Positions 54,251 to 64,000 of a stretch of DNA of 64,000 bases are shown one piece after another. Within the stretch, counting starts at the first letter, position 1; every line of letters begins with the position of its first letter. A model generated the notes under the pieces. That model was not told where the DNA came from. It ran no database searches and saw only the letters and a list, made by a program, of their open reading frames with translations. A program made the translations under genes and the position numbers. The stretch covers positions 111,086,145-111,150,144 of the forward strand of contig OZ026518.1 of NCBI GenBank assembly GCA_964019695.1, in the 5' to 3' direction. The DNA comes from Loripinus fragilis (Eukaryota; Mollusca; Bivalvia; Lucinida; Lucinidae).

Positions 54251-54399
54251 TCTTATTCATGAGGGGAGGGGCCATTCGCGACAGAAGTACTTTGTGATAC
54301 TGTGCAATGCTTCTATGAAGAAAAATGGACAGCTTGCAACTACTGACATTTTACCTTACATTTTCACAAATTTTCAGGTGTAAAAGCAAAGATAAACTT

Positions 54400-54692
54400 A
54401 CATACGACGCCTAAATTAACAGTAGTCATGCCGATCAACTGTCTGCTGCGATCTATTCAGTTTCCCAGTCCGCAAAATGATGCGATCACCTCTTGCACCT
54501 GTGCTTGTTTTCCTGCCACTTCGTAGTATGTTTTCAGTCGAGTTCCGCAATAAAATCGTTTCTTGAACTTGCTGACTGTTGCCTGGCTAATCCAACATTT
54601 TTTGCAATTCGTCTTTGCTTTCTTCAATCACTCAATAAAGATAGCACAATTTCTTTTTGCTGGAGGTCATTTCTTTTCCCTTTCCAAGCCAT
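54400..54692 (-). pseudogene. Relic of a Tc1/mariner-type transposase N-terminus
   Basis: On the minus strand an ATG at 54692 opens MAWKGKRNDLQQKEIVLSLL, after which frameshifts are needed to read pieces such as SQATVSKFKKRF, then STENILRSGRKTS and DRIILR. These resemble the paired helix-turn-helix DNA-binding region of Tc1-like transposases (K.ISQATVSKF..R ... G...RPRSGRK). No catalytic DDE region follows. It is decayed and cannot make a protein in one frame. Confidence 0.6.
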
Positions 54693-55022
54693 TTTGACAG
54701 ATGATGCTTTTCGTCACCAATGTATACGAATGACGTCATATCCGATGACTTAACTATCGTACACATTCTAATGAACACCCATTTAAAGTATTTTCGGTTG
54801 TCACTATGTAAAAAACGGGATTCTAGTCGCTGAAATGTAGTTGTTTATTTTCAATTGGAGAACGGCCGCCATTTTGTTTTTTGAACGTCGTAACGTCTAC
54901 ATACGCACGCCATAGTCTAAATGCGCAAAACGTTATTAGCTCGAAACATAATTTTTAGGAAAACATAATTATTATAAATACTGAATAAGAAAGAATAACG
55001 AAAGTTGTTGTAATTATAAGAA

Positions 55023-55190
55023 TTGAAATTTATTTTCCTGCATTTCACTGAGGTATGAAATGTCGTTTAACTTAGATCTACATCTAATTTGCATGAAAAC
55101 CGAAGATTGCCTTCTGTTTTCATGCAAATTAGATGTAATTTTCCTGACATTTCATACCTCAGTGAAACGCAGAAAAATAAATTTCAATTT
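55023..55190. repeat. 168-bp palindrome (snap-back element)
   Basis: Left arm aattgaaatttattttcctg and catttcactgaggtatgaaa; right arm tttcatacctcagtgaaacg and aaaaataaatttcaatt. The inner arms are catctaatttgcatgaaaac and gttttcatgcaaattagatg. The loop is about 15 nt. Confidence 0.9.
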
Positions 55191-55199
55191 TTAAATGTC

Positions 55200-56430
55200 T
55201 GATAGATTGTTGACTGGGACATAAAGAATCAAATAAAAAAAGTAATGTGTTGCATCTGTCTGTGTTCTATGTCGCTTCCTCACGATGTCTTGTGTTGGTC
55301 TGCAGTCTGTGATTGTGGTATTTCTTGGTCATACTAAATGCTTGGGTTTACTATGGGTAGGCCTAAATGATATTACCAATATTAAGGTAATTCTGACTGA
55401 GTCTGATTTATAGAGGATCTTACATGAGTGATCATGTTTTATTGGATTTATTAAATGAGTCTTTTGAAAACGATAAAAACATAGGCTCGGATCAGCCTTC
55501 TCTTGAATTATCATTCTGATCAGGTTTTACACTATTCACTGACACATCGTCTTATTTTACACGCCTCTCATGGACTATTTTAGCAACTGGATGGGTAAGG
55601 CGGCGGCCAATACGTCTAAATAGTGCCAAACGGTGTCGCCACTGTGTGTGCGGTGCGTGCATGTGTGCAGTCATATAAGCCAGCACAGAAGATTTGGTTC
55701 TTATCGCAATGTGGTGAAATGCTTCTTATAATCCTGCGAAGCTAGATGTCTAAATGCTGGTCTAAGCTTTCACCTTTTGCGTATGCGAGCATCGAAGACT
55801 CTGGCTAGTCCGTCCATATACGCATACTCGCCTGAGCCTGCGCTGGTCACCAATGTACGTCATCAAATGCAAGTTTAAAACTGATTGCCCCTTTCTAAAG
55901 TATGTTGTCTCAAACCTGGCGCCATATTACATACGAGGATCGTAACTGCTGAGTGTGGGCATATTTTGAAATGATGTTATCCTTTTACACTCCATTACAT
56001 TTGAGTTCCTACTGTACATGTATCAAGGTTTCCAACAATTTGACAAACAATGTGTTGGGTGGAATATTTGAAACGTTACTTGCTTTCGACATTGGAGGAC
56101 GATCCCACTTTCGACTCTATTCTGTGTAAAAGTTCCCCGGTGAACTTTCCCATGACGCTGGCTTTTTTGTAGTTATAAATTATTTCTATCAAATTCAAAT
56201 TTGCGCGCTATGCGCAAATCGATACGAGACTGCGCATGACGCAACAAAGACCACGTGTGCGGATTGAGAAACAACAATATTTCGATCGAAATATATCGGA
56301 TATCTCGATTGAATTCATATATTTCATTCTGAGTATATTACAAGTGGGGTATATCTCGATCGGCATATGAAAATTAGGCATATCTAGATTGACATATTAT
56401 AGCTCATTCGAACGGTTATGTTATAAATAG
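55200..56430. other. Intergenic, nothing recognised beyond small repeats
   Basis: 55237-55340 is an inverted fragment of dispersed repeat G. 55735-55830 resembles the 'agcaaaggctctgac' type repeat also at 31770, 57353 and 62070. No exon is evident. Confidence 0.4.
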
Positions 56431-56440
56431 GATCTCACAT

Positions 56441-57106
56441 TCATGTAGCAGCCCCTAACTGATTTGCTCTCCACAACTCTTCAATGTCATCTGAGCTTAA
56501 GGGGTCTTTCTTGTTGGGTAAATTGCCCTTTCCGCTGCTCTTAAGCTGCCGTTGTTTCATTTTTAACGTATCGCGGACTTTAGCAAACCCAGGGCCATAA
56601 GTTATACTCTGTTGATAATTTTTCCGACGCAATTCACGATCAAAGCTGCAAATAATACCCCTAAGGCAGGAGGGTTCGTAGTCTTCACCATTTTTCTTTT
56701 TAAGGCTAACAAGGAAACGGCAGAGCAATGATGAAAGTTCAGATACGGGAATTTCATGGATGAGACGGGCCTCATTTATTTCCGGCTGGTTGAAAAACTC
56801 CCACAGTATTTTCAAATCACTTACAGTCTTAGTTAGTGTTTTTCTGTTTGTATGTTGAAAGTTGAACTCTTCAACATCATTTTCAGAGACAATCTTAAAC
56901 CTGGAGGTAGATCTGCTGGTTTATTCTGTTGTCTGTTGGCAACCAGCGTCTTCGTTGCCAGCATCATTATTGACAATTGTAAGTCTTTCACCTGGAAGCT
57001 CAACTTCAAAGTCAATGTCAACAAGTTTCACCAAGTAGAAATTGCCTAGCCCTTTGTTGTCTATCGATACTTTAGCGTTGACAGAAATGTCATTCGACGA
57101 CGCCAT
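56441..57106 (-). pseudogene. Broken intronless gene related to the Crypton-derived QRICH1/ZMYM domain
   Basis: One minus-strand frame runs from an ATG at 57106 to a TGA at 56441 with a single in-frame TAA at 56923-56921. Part 1 begins MASSNDISVNAKVSIDNKGL (61 aa). Part 2 contains RFKIVSENDVEEF, then SDLKILWEFFNQPE, IHEIPVSELSSLLCRFLVSL, YEPSCLRGIICSFDRELRRK and KGNLPNKKDPLSSDDIEELW. That order (acidic start, IP..EL..LL..F, YEP..L, SKGKGNKPN) matches the start of the DUF3504/Crypton-type recombinase domain in QRICH1 and ZMYM proteins. The family continues well beyond ...LGAAT, where this copy stops, so the catalytic half is missing. A truncated paralogue or dead Crypton relic are both possible. 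Confidence 0.7.
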
Positions 57107-57109
57107 CTT

Positions 57110-58070
57110 GTTTGTTATGACAGCGCGGATGGATACGTTTATTTGACCTAATTTGCATATTTAAACCACTAGTTATTTACAAAAAATAAAACATGGTGTT
57201 ACATCACGCTCAGACTGCAGGTTATGTTATAAATTATCTGACCTACATCGTCGGAGTGTAGGCCTATGACCTACAAATACCAGCTAAGCTACAGAGACTA
57301 GCAATAATCTTGAAAATTTATATGCAGCAAGTATAAGTATTATGCCATTCAGGCAGCAAACAACAAAGGTTCTGACTAGAATGCGCGGATGCGCAGTCTG
57401 GTCTGCACCTGTGTTGTTTGCACGCAACAAAGCATGTTTTCTCTCGACCTAGTTCATCTCTAGTTACCTAAATGCCCAGTTAAAGTGGACTTGTTAAAGA
57501 TGTGACAATCAAACACCATTAGTTCTGACGCCAAGTGCATTCTAGTGTATCATTGAGCGTACAAAAATAGCAGAAAAGTAGTTCGCTAGCCTCTCTTAAT
57601 TGGAATTATTATGCAGCTTCAGAATACATCGACCATCAGATATATGATATCTTTGCGTCTAAATGTACTGAGCCAGCACATGGCAGTTTGGTTCCTGTTG
57701 CATATGTGATCAGCGAAGGGTCAGACAAGACTGCACAGTCTCGCAAGATGCACGAAGCATGGGAGAAGATTACCAAATACTTAATGATGTGTCTCAGCCT
57801 CACTGGATTGCCGCGCATGCGTGTTTTGCCTGTGCGATAAGTACCGTTATCCCAAGAGCTGGTCTGAATAGTTCTAGTCTGCAAGCCGACAAGATAATAA
57901 GCATAACCGAGATAAAAACAGAATAATTGAAATTTGTATGTCAAATGATGGCACATATTCAAATACATTCTCCCAGTTGGCTCGATATAGCGGCACTGAA
58001 GCTGTCGATCCAACGTTGTCCTTCCGTCAAATGACATTTTGATTAAGGGAAGCTCTTACTTGCATGAAAT
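57110..58070. other. Intergenic, nothing recognised
   Basis: 57353-57430 carries a gcagcaaacaacaaaggttc / ttgtttgcacgcaacaaagc inverted pair of the small dispersed family. The 133-codon open frame at 58037-57636 (minus) has no recognisable domain. Confidence 0.4.
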
Positions 58071-58071
58071 T

Positions 58072-59305
58072 GGTTTGATACCGTTTGCAATATTGAGACA
58101 CGCTGGATGAACTTTTAAGAAAACCAATTGCATGGACATGATTTACAATTATCTGACTACAGTTTTTAGAAGTATTTTAACCTAAATATAATGTATTTCT
58201 GGTATTATTTACAATTTTTCATTTTGACGCAAAAATTATATACTTAAAGCCAAAAGTAACTTTACACTGTTATTATATATACCTTTTCTGGGTATTGGTG
58301 AGTGGTATTTTAAATGTGTTTAATTGATATTAAACTTCAATCAATTATTCATATAACAGTTGAATTTCATGTTTTTACTGTCATAAATGCAACCACAATG
58401 CATTAATGTAAGAAGCAAGGGGGCAAAATAAACTTTTCCAAAGTGCATCCCTTTTGAGGTGTTACTGTAGCTTTGCGATTGGACAATTTTTAATTTTTAA
58501 GAACCAGTCTGAAAGACAGGCTATTGAATTGCTGTTTAAAGTTCCAATCAGCCCGAATCACCCTTCGAGTAACACGAATTAGAGTTGTGTTTTTACGACA
58601 TAATCCCTTTTGTGAACTTAATAGTGCTTTCAATGGACTTTCCCATAAGAAATTGTTTGCCGTTTTTCTTCCAAATCGATGGGAATTTTTATCAGATTAT
58701 CTTGTCACATACTCAGGGCAGAAGTCCCAACAAATCGCTGATAAAAAATCCAAATGTCATCTGAGATAAAGCTTTTAGCAGGGACTAAAGTTTACTATTG
58801 TTTTAATTCAAAGGGAGATAATTTCAAAGTGACCCAACTTTAAGATGCTGCCAAAAGCAAACTATACGTCAGAGATAAAATGTCTTGCAGTACTTTTAAT
58901 GGGCAATTGACGGCCCTTAAAATAGCGTGTTCAAATCCTAGGTTTACTTTGGATTTTGTTAGGAAATGCTGATTGTGTGTTTTTAATGAAAGCACAGATA
59001 ACTCGAAAGAAGATTAATCTACCTAAGTTGTTTTTCGTGAATTAGGTTTAGGGCGAGTACCAGCAACTCATTGCAATATTTAATTTGGTGAAATCGAAAA
59101 CAGTAAAGATATATTCAGTAGTTCAAAGTGTAAAGTTACTTTTGGCTTTAAGTATATAAATATGTACTTTTCTACCAGAAAAATTGTACATTTGGGCGAA
59201 AATATTTCTAAATATTGTAGTCGGGTAATTGTAGTTCATGTTCATGCACCTGTTTTTTTCTAACCTTCATCCAGCGTGTCACAATATTGCAAACGGTATC
59301 AAACC
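58072..59305. mobile_element. 1.23-kb element with about 200-bp terminal inverted repeats
   Basis: ggtttgataccgtttgcaat at the left is inverted exactly at the right end (attgcaaacggtatcaaacc). The arms continue with gacacgctggatga and, about 180 bp in, acttaaagccaaaagtaact / agttacttttggctttaagt. The interior of about 850 bp has one 81-codon open frame (58524-58769) with no recognised domain. No clear target duplication. A non-autonomous DNA transposon is most likely. Confidence 0.82.
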
Positions 59306-60129
59306 GGGAAGTGACTATAAAAAGACTGATAAGCATGCCCTGGATTGCTCAAAAGCTGTATGTTGGGGCGTAAAGTGATATATGTGAGATGTATAAATTG
59401 TTCATACAACAATGTGGCAAAAGGTGTCCGTCTCCTTGGTAAAAAAGCACTTTTGTTTAAACAGGAAAAAATTCATGCATGTAAGAGCTTTTGAAAGATA
59501 TGTCCCCTTAAAATGGGCAGTAGATCACGAAGCCTAATAATATTTTGTACATCCAGTAAAAAGACCACGTCTAGTTTCATTTCTCAAAGAATTCCATTTG
59601 ATTTGTTAACCCAGTTCGCAGAACATGACTTCATCATAGCACTGTTTTGGTAAACGCACCTGAATTGAGCTCATTCGTATTTGATATTTAATACAAATGA
59701 GCAAAATACATTATATATTTTCCAGATACAATGCTTTTATGAAGTCAAATTAGTATGTTGTGTCTCTTCCTCAAGTTGGGTTGATCTGCGGTGCATGATT
59801 GTGGCATTTCCTGGTCATAATCACTCACTTTTAGACACCATGGAACATATAATAGAAAAATATCATGATTTTAGTTTGGGGCATAGAGGTGTTTCCTTTT
59901 TAGTTAAAGGAACAAGAGAAGTGGTACATTTTCGCATGTTATGACTAAAGACACTCCAGGCTTGTAAGTATCAGCGGTAAGTTGTATTGAAAACATTTTC
60001 TTAATTTTTCCAACAATAGGATTTGATTGATAGAATTCCTTTTTATATTGATTTTCTTATATGTTTTTATGGTGTAAATATTTTCATTTGTATTTGGCCC
60101 GTTCCACGTGAAAACTGTTCTTTGGAGAT

Positions 60130-60240
60130 TTTGACAAGGCCTCGAGGTTATAAACTTTTTTCATGAATATAAAATTTATCCTGCTAATAAATGTTAAAAT
60201 GTCAACAATGTTGTCGTTTTAACATTTAGGGGCAGGTTAA
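60130..60240. mobile_element. MITE-C fragment
   Basis: cgaggttataaacttttttc and the internal palindrome (caacaatgttgtcg) match the family. It lies just before the SINE at 60250. Confidence 0.55.
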
Positions 60241-60249
60241 ACACAACAT

Positions 60250-60450
60250 CTCAAGGGAGCACATTGGTAGAGTGCTTGACTTGAGACCGAAGGGCCGCGG
60301 GTCCGAGCCTCACCGGTGTCACTGTGTTGTGTCCTTGAGCAAGACACATTTATCCTAGCTTAGTACTGCTTCAACACAGGAAGACCCGTCCCGACGTAAC
60401 TGAAAGAGTGTTGACTCGGACGTAAAGAATCAAAAACAACAAAACAAAAA
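60250..60450 (+). mobile_element. SINE-1 copy, plus strand
   Basis: Begins tcaagggagcacattggtag, has a CGGGTCCGAGCC B box and the SINE-1 body (cttgagcaagacacatttat), and ends in an A-rich tail (caaaaacaacaaaac). Target duplication acaacat at 60243-60249 and 60451-60457. Confidence 0.85.
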
Positions 60451-60465
60451 ACAACATATAAGAGT

Positions 60466-60610
60466 TAGGCTAAGATCAAGAATCGCTACAATCAAGTACC
60501 ATTCTTAACCCAAAACACCGTATGGGAAAGTGACAAACACACAAGAAAACACCACACAGAAGAGAGCCAAGAGGTCAGCCCTTTCCCAGGATGTGATCAC
60601 ATGGCTGCAA
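60466..60610 (-). mobile_element. 3' tail copy of the retroelement at 51248-52255
   Basis: Reverse complement of the region 52110-52255: it shares the blocks gggaaagtgacaaac, gagagccaagaggtcagccc and tttcccagg. The coding part is absent, so this is a very short 5'-truncated insertion. It directly follows a SINE at 60250-60450. Confidence 0.7.
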
Positions 60611-60779
60611 GGGACAACAAGGCATCATAACAAAGACAAACATCAGCATGGACACACATATTCACTGTGCGCTCATTGGACATCTACTGATCCAAGGCGA
60701 AGACTAGTCAGACCAAGTTGGGAAAAGTTTGAAAGTTGATTTTGTGAAAATTGTTGAGGCTAGTACCAACTTAAAACAA

Positions 60780-61830
60780 CGGCTATAAATCAGTCCCAAA
60801 GGTCAAGGTTGGCCTTTGACCCGTCAGCTAGGTCGCTCATATTGGATTTCATCATTGAGAAAACCCTATTTTACTTAAACCATTTGGCCAATTAATGTCA
60901 AATTTCATTTAATACAGAGAAACGACAATTAATACAAAATGTTTTGGTCACGTGACCAAGATGGCCGCCATGCCCATATATGACAAACCCTTTAAAACTT
61001 ATTCTCCAGAACCAAAAGGCCGATGACTTTGGGACTTGGTATGTAGGATATGGGATGTGGTTCCTATCAAGTGTATTCAAATGCTGGCCCTAGGATGACC
61101 TTGAACTACTTTATGGCAAATTCAAAAAGTGTTTTCAAACGTATTGTACTGGGAATGAATTGCAATTATTGTTGAAGCCAAAGTCATTGTACTTACTGGA
61201 TATGGTTAATCTAATGAGACAATTACTACATTAATTTGAGAATTACTAAAGATAAGTACCTAAGGTCAAAGCTGGCCCTTGACCTTTCAGCCAAGACTGC
61301 TCATATGGGACTGCAGTAAATAGTTTTAAACACATTTTTCTCAGTAGCCACATGGCCAAATGAGCTCATAGTTTATATGGACAATTCACAAGGTGAGACA
61401 ATGTAAATTGACTACTTGGTCTATGCCACCTGATAAAAATGCAAGCCATGCCAATATTAGGTAAAAAAACCCTCATTAAAATCTTCTACTCCAGTATCAA
61501 ATGATCGACAGTCCTAGGCTTTGGTAAGTAGCATTGTGTATTCAGAAACACATTTGACCTTGTCGTAAAGTATTTCAAGGTCAACCTAGGATCACTAGTC
61601 AATTGTATGTTTGACTAGTGATCCTAGGTTGACCTTGAAATACTTTACGGCAAGGTCAAATGTGTTTCTGAATGTATTTATATGGGGAAACCCATGAAAA
61701 GAAGATGTTTTGATAACCGTTGAAACCAAAGTCATAATATTTACTTGATATATTTAACCTAATGAAACACTGACTATAGATAACCACAAAAGTTCATGTT
61801 TGAACTTTGACCCTTCAGCCAAGGTAGCTT
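60780..61830. mobile_element. Diverged relative of the 4788-6992 element
   Basis: Contains ccaagatggccgccatgccc, atatatgacaaaccctttaa, cagaaccaaaaggccgatga and repeated 'tgaccttgaactac / gacctttcagccaag' modules, in the same orientation as 53765-54250. The end hairpins are not seen. Confidence 0.65.
61540..61673. repeat. Near-perfect 63-bp inverted repeat with 8-nt loop
   Basis: Left arm attcagaaacacatttgacc to ggatcactagtcaa (61540-61602), loop ttgtatgt, right arm ttgactagtgatcctaggtt to gtttctgaat (61611-61673). I count one mismatch (gtcgtaaag against gccgtaaag). It lies within the 60780-61830 repeat. Confidence 0.92.
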
Positions 61831-61839
61831 TCTGGAGCC

Positions 61840-63028
61840 CTTGCTGGTCACATATGTAACATTTGCCAGAAAAGTATGCATTTATTCATATGAAGAGTGC
61901 CATAAGAATGCTTGTTATCATATCGCTTAAAATGGATGACAGCGCGCTAAAGAGATGAATGACCTATACCACGCAAAGATCGACCCTTTAAAACGTACGA
62001 TGCTTTTGACAGCAACCTTAACGAAAGTCTTCCTTAGCTTTAAGGAGCCATTGTAATTCCGGTCCCAGAGCCTTTATCTATATCCCTATCTTGTGTTTGC
62101 GAGCAGCAAAGGCTCTGACGAGACTACTAGGAATTGCAGGCTCATCTGGACCTTCGCTGATAGCATATGCGACAGGTACCAAAGTCTCATGTGCTGGCGC
62201 ATCTTGGTTTAAATTTTGACCTTCACTTCTTTACCGAATGATGAACTCTTCTCACATTTTATAGATCACGTGTAATTGATGACACAGTATTATTCTCTTG
62301 CAAATGCTGTTATACCAACTGACGTAATTTGCAGGAAGTAGGATTACGGGTTAATGGGACACAGACTAGCTTTCTTCCGATTCTAATTTGTATGCTTATG
62401 GTGTTCATATTATTATACTGTACTGACAAAATTATCTTTCTGCAAAATGAAAGGAAATTCATGCGACGTATATAATATAAGATGAATACAGCATATTGAT
62501 CTTATATAATATACATAGCATGGCTTTTCCTATTGTTTTGCAGTGAGATAGTTTCTAGTATCTTTAGGAGTGAAATATTTCACATGTGAGATATTATTTT
62601 GCCAGAACTACTTTTTTGAAATTGCTTTTAAAGTATGTTGAGCAGTGACACATTTCGCTAGTGATGGTATGATTTCTGCCTGTCACTAGTGTGTATGACT
62701 ACAAATTTTTCTTTGTTGTCCTTTAATGTCTCTTTTTTTTCGCGGAAACACTGAAAAATGTATATAATATACAGAATAAAACATTGTGTTCTATGATATG
62801 AAAATTCTGTCACTCAGGCTTGGCTGAATACATGTATAACTTTTCCTGGTGGCATATTCAGACAAGCTTGAATGATAGATTTTTCCTACATGGAAACACA
62901 ATGTATTATTCTCTATGTGCATTAGCACGATTAAGCACACGTCATTTTATGATGAAAAAAGATGGGGAATGGTTGCAGTACATAGCAAATATCATAATAA
63001 CCATTTTTAATAAAAAGCACGAGACATT
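61840..63028. other. Probable 3' flank/UTR of the prostaglandin receptor gene and intergenic DNA
   Basis: No exon found. 62070-62180 has the small gcaaaggctctgacgagac family. On the minus strand an ATTAAA lies about 20 bp after the receptor stop codon, perhaps too close to be the true poly(A) signal. Confidence 0.4.
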
Positions 63029-63694
63029 TTAAATCAATTTGCCATTTTGAACCCCATTTGGTTGATCGTCCAATAACTTTGTACATAACTGAGAATCTGA
63101 CTGACACGCTCTGATACTTCCATTTTTCAAAATTCCTTTAGTTTTCCCTCTATGAATAGATAGTGGTTGTGTCAACGTCAGGTCTGTAGAAGCTTTTTCT
63201 TTTAAATGTTCGACATTCTTCAACTTAAAAACAGGAGATTGTTCTAAACTTGCAGACGCTGATGAGCCAGGATTGGTTACTGTCTCAACTAGGTCAATGA
63301 GATGCTTTCGTGTAGGGCTTCTGTGTGACAGAGATTTTCTTGAAAACTCATTGTAGAAATTTGATATTGAACTTTGTCTAACGCTCTGAGGCGGATCACA
63401 CATACAGTGCCAGCAGAATGCGCAACACGTCGGCGTCTCACTGCTTGTGCTCGTCGCAGACGGACTGACGAAACCTGACTGACGTTGATTTTCAAGATCC
63501 TGAGTTAACTCTTCGTCGGATTTGCAGCAGAATATTTTCTTCAATGTACTCACAACTTTCCATACGATCTCTCTCCGCAATAGAATATAGACCCAGGGGT
63601 CAAGAATTTGATTCATAGATGCGAAGCGAATCATTAACAAATCAGTCCTCAAATTCACTGGCAGTAATTTGGTCTGGTTTATGAGAATTCGTAC
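63029..63694 (-). CDS. PTGER4-like: Prostaglandin E receptor (EP4-like GPCR), last coding exon
   Basis: After an acceptor (attttcag) the exon encodes 221 residues to the stop at 63029. The start, VRILINQTKL, then RTDLLMIRFASMNQILDPWV and YILLRREIVWKV, matches the end of TM6, the third extracellular loop and TM7 of prostanoid receptors (human EP4: DLQAIRIASVNPILDPWIYI). The TM7 Arg, which in the family pairs with the prostaglandin carboxylate, is present, as is the DPWxY variant of NPxxY. FCCK after TM7 is a likely palmitoylation site. The tail of about 180 residues is Ser/Thr rich, as in EP4, whose tail mediates desensitisation. An intron at this point near TM6/TM7 is typical of the family. 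TM1-TM6 lie right of the window. EP4 is preferred over EP2 mainly because of the long tail and RIMOC1 linkage. Confidence 0.85.
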   Translation of the reverse strand, partial: VRILINQTKLLPVNLRTDLLMIRFASMNQILDPWVYILLRREIVWKVVSTLKKIFCCKSDEELTQDLENQRQSGFVSPSATSTSSETPTCCAFCWHCMCDPPQSVRQSSISNFYNEFSRKSLSHRSPTRKHLIDLVETVTNPGSSASASLEQSPVFKLKNVEHLKEKASTDLTLTQPLSIHRGKTKGILKNGSIRACQSDSQLCTKLLDDQPNGVQNGKLI

Positions 63695-64000
63695 CTGAAA
63701 ATAAAACATAAACTATTAAAAACAAACAAACCATTAAACAAGAGGATAAAGATGACCCTTAATCGCTCACATGAGATAGGTACATAAAGGAAACTGGCCA
63801 CGCCCCCTGGCGGCCATATTAATGACGGTTCAAATTCGTTTAGTTATTTTTGTTGAAAGCTATCCAGTGATCACCTCTACCAAACTATTTTGAATTATGA
63901 CCACCGGTTTCAGAGGAGATCTTCAACGATTTTGTTATCGCGACAAGCCACGCCCCCTGGCGGCCATGTTTTTTTGACGGATCAAATTTATTTTAGCTTT
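63695..64000. other. Receptor intron with a repeated ccacgccccctggcggccat motif
   Basis: ccacgccccctggcggccat occurs at about 63798 and 63949, each followed by tgacgg and caaatt. It is the end of a dispersed repeat inside the intron upstream of the last receptor exon. Confidence 0.55.

Noticed and set aside
57636..58037. 133-codon minus-strand ORF
   Set aside because: Overlaps small dispersed repeats and has no recognisable domain or gene context.

Overview
The window is animal nuclear DNA: genes are cut into short exons with GT/AG introns, more than half of the sequence is small transposon debris, and there are no bacterial-style operons. The repeats are snap-back MITEs, tRNA-derived SINEs, elements carrying 'gtccgtccgtc' runs next to 'gccgaaggctc' or 'ccccgacgaagtcgg' hairpins, and non-LTR retrotransposon tails. 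That mix resembles what I know of bivalve mollusc genomes, so my inference is a lophotrochozoan, most likely a bivalve.

Three host genes can be supported. (1) WDR18, minus strand: six exons between 17819 and 3158 encode residues 1-249. The remainder (the human protein is about 430 aa) lies beyond the left edge. (2) RIMOC1 (C5orf51), plus strand: seven exons from 17943 to 34350 encode a complete protein of about 268 aa. Every exon joins in phase, and the first exon sits head-to-head with WDR18 with only 123 bp between the two ATGs. (3) A prostaglandin E receptor (EP4-like GPCR), minus strand: only the last coding exon (63694-63029), covering TM7 and the cytoplasmic tail. WDR18 acts in 60S ribosome maturation, RIMOC1 in RAB7A/MON1-CCZ1 control of mitophagy, and the receptor in lipid signalling, so the three are not a pathway. 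RIMOC1 and PTGER4 also lie on the same band, 5p13, in human, which suggests old linkage.

Layout: 1-2450, tandem-duplicated intergenic or intronic DNA with MITEs and a SINE; 2450-17820, WDR18 with a nested transposon complex in intron 5 and a 17-bp minisatellite in intron 4; 17820-17942, shared promoter; 17943-34452, RIMOC1 with LINE fragments, a five-fold tandem copy of exon 5, a 2.6-kb TIR element in intron 5 and a partial copy of exon 7; 34.5-43.8 kb, MITEs, SINEs and a 1-kb segmental duplication; 44-49 kb, AT-rich tandem repeats and a long TA microsatellite; 51-62 kb, retroelement 3' end, Tc1 relic, broken Crypton-related gene, TIR elements and a near-perfect snap-back; 63-64 kb, receptor exon.

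The most unusual theme is that exon edges in both WDR18 and RIMOC1 have been locally copied. The WDR18 exon 4 splice donor looks like the seed of a minisatellite of about 39 units. WDR18 exon 6, RIMOC1 exon 5 and RIMOC1 exon 7 each have partial or tandem copies next to the functional exon. All identifications come from reading the sequence and from memory of protein families; no database search was possible.
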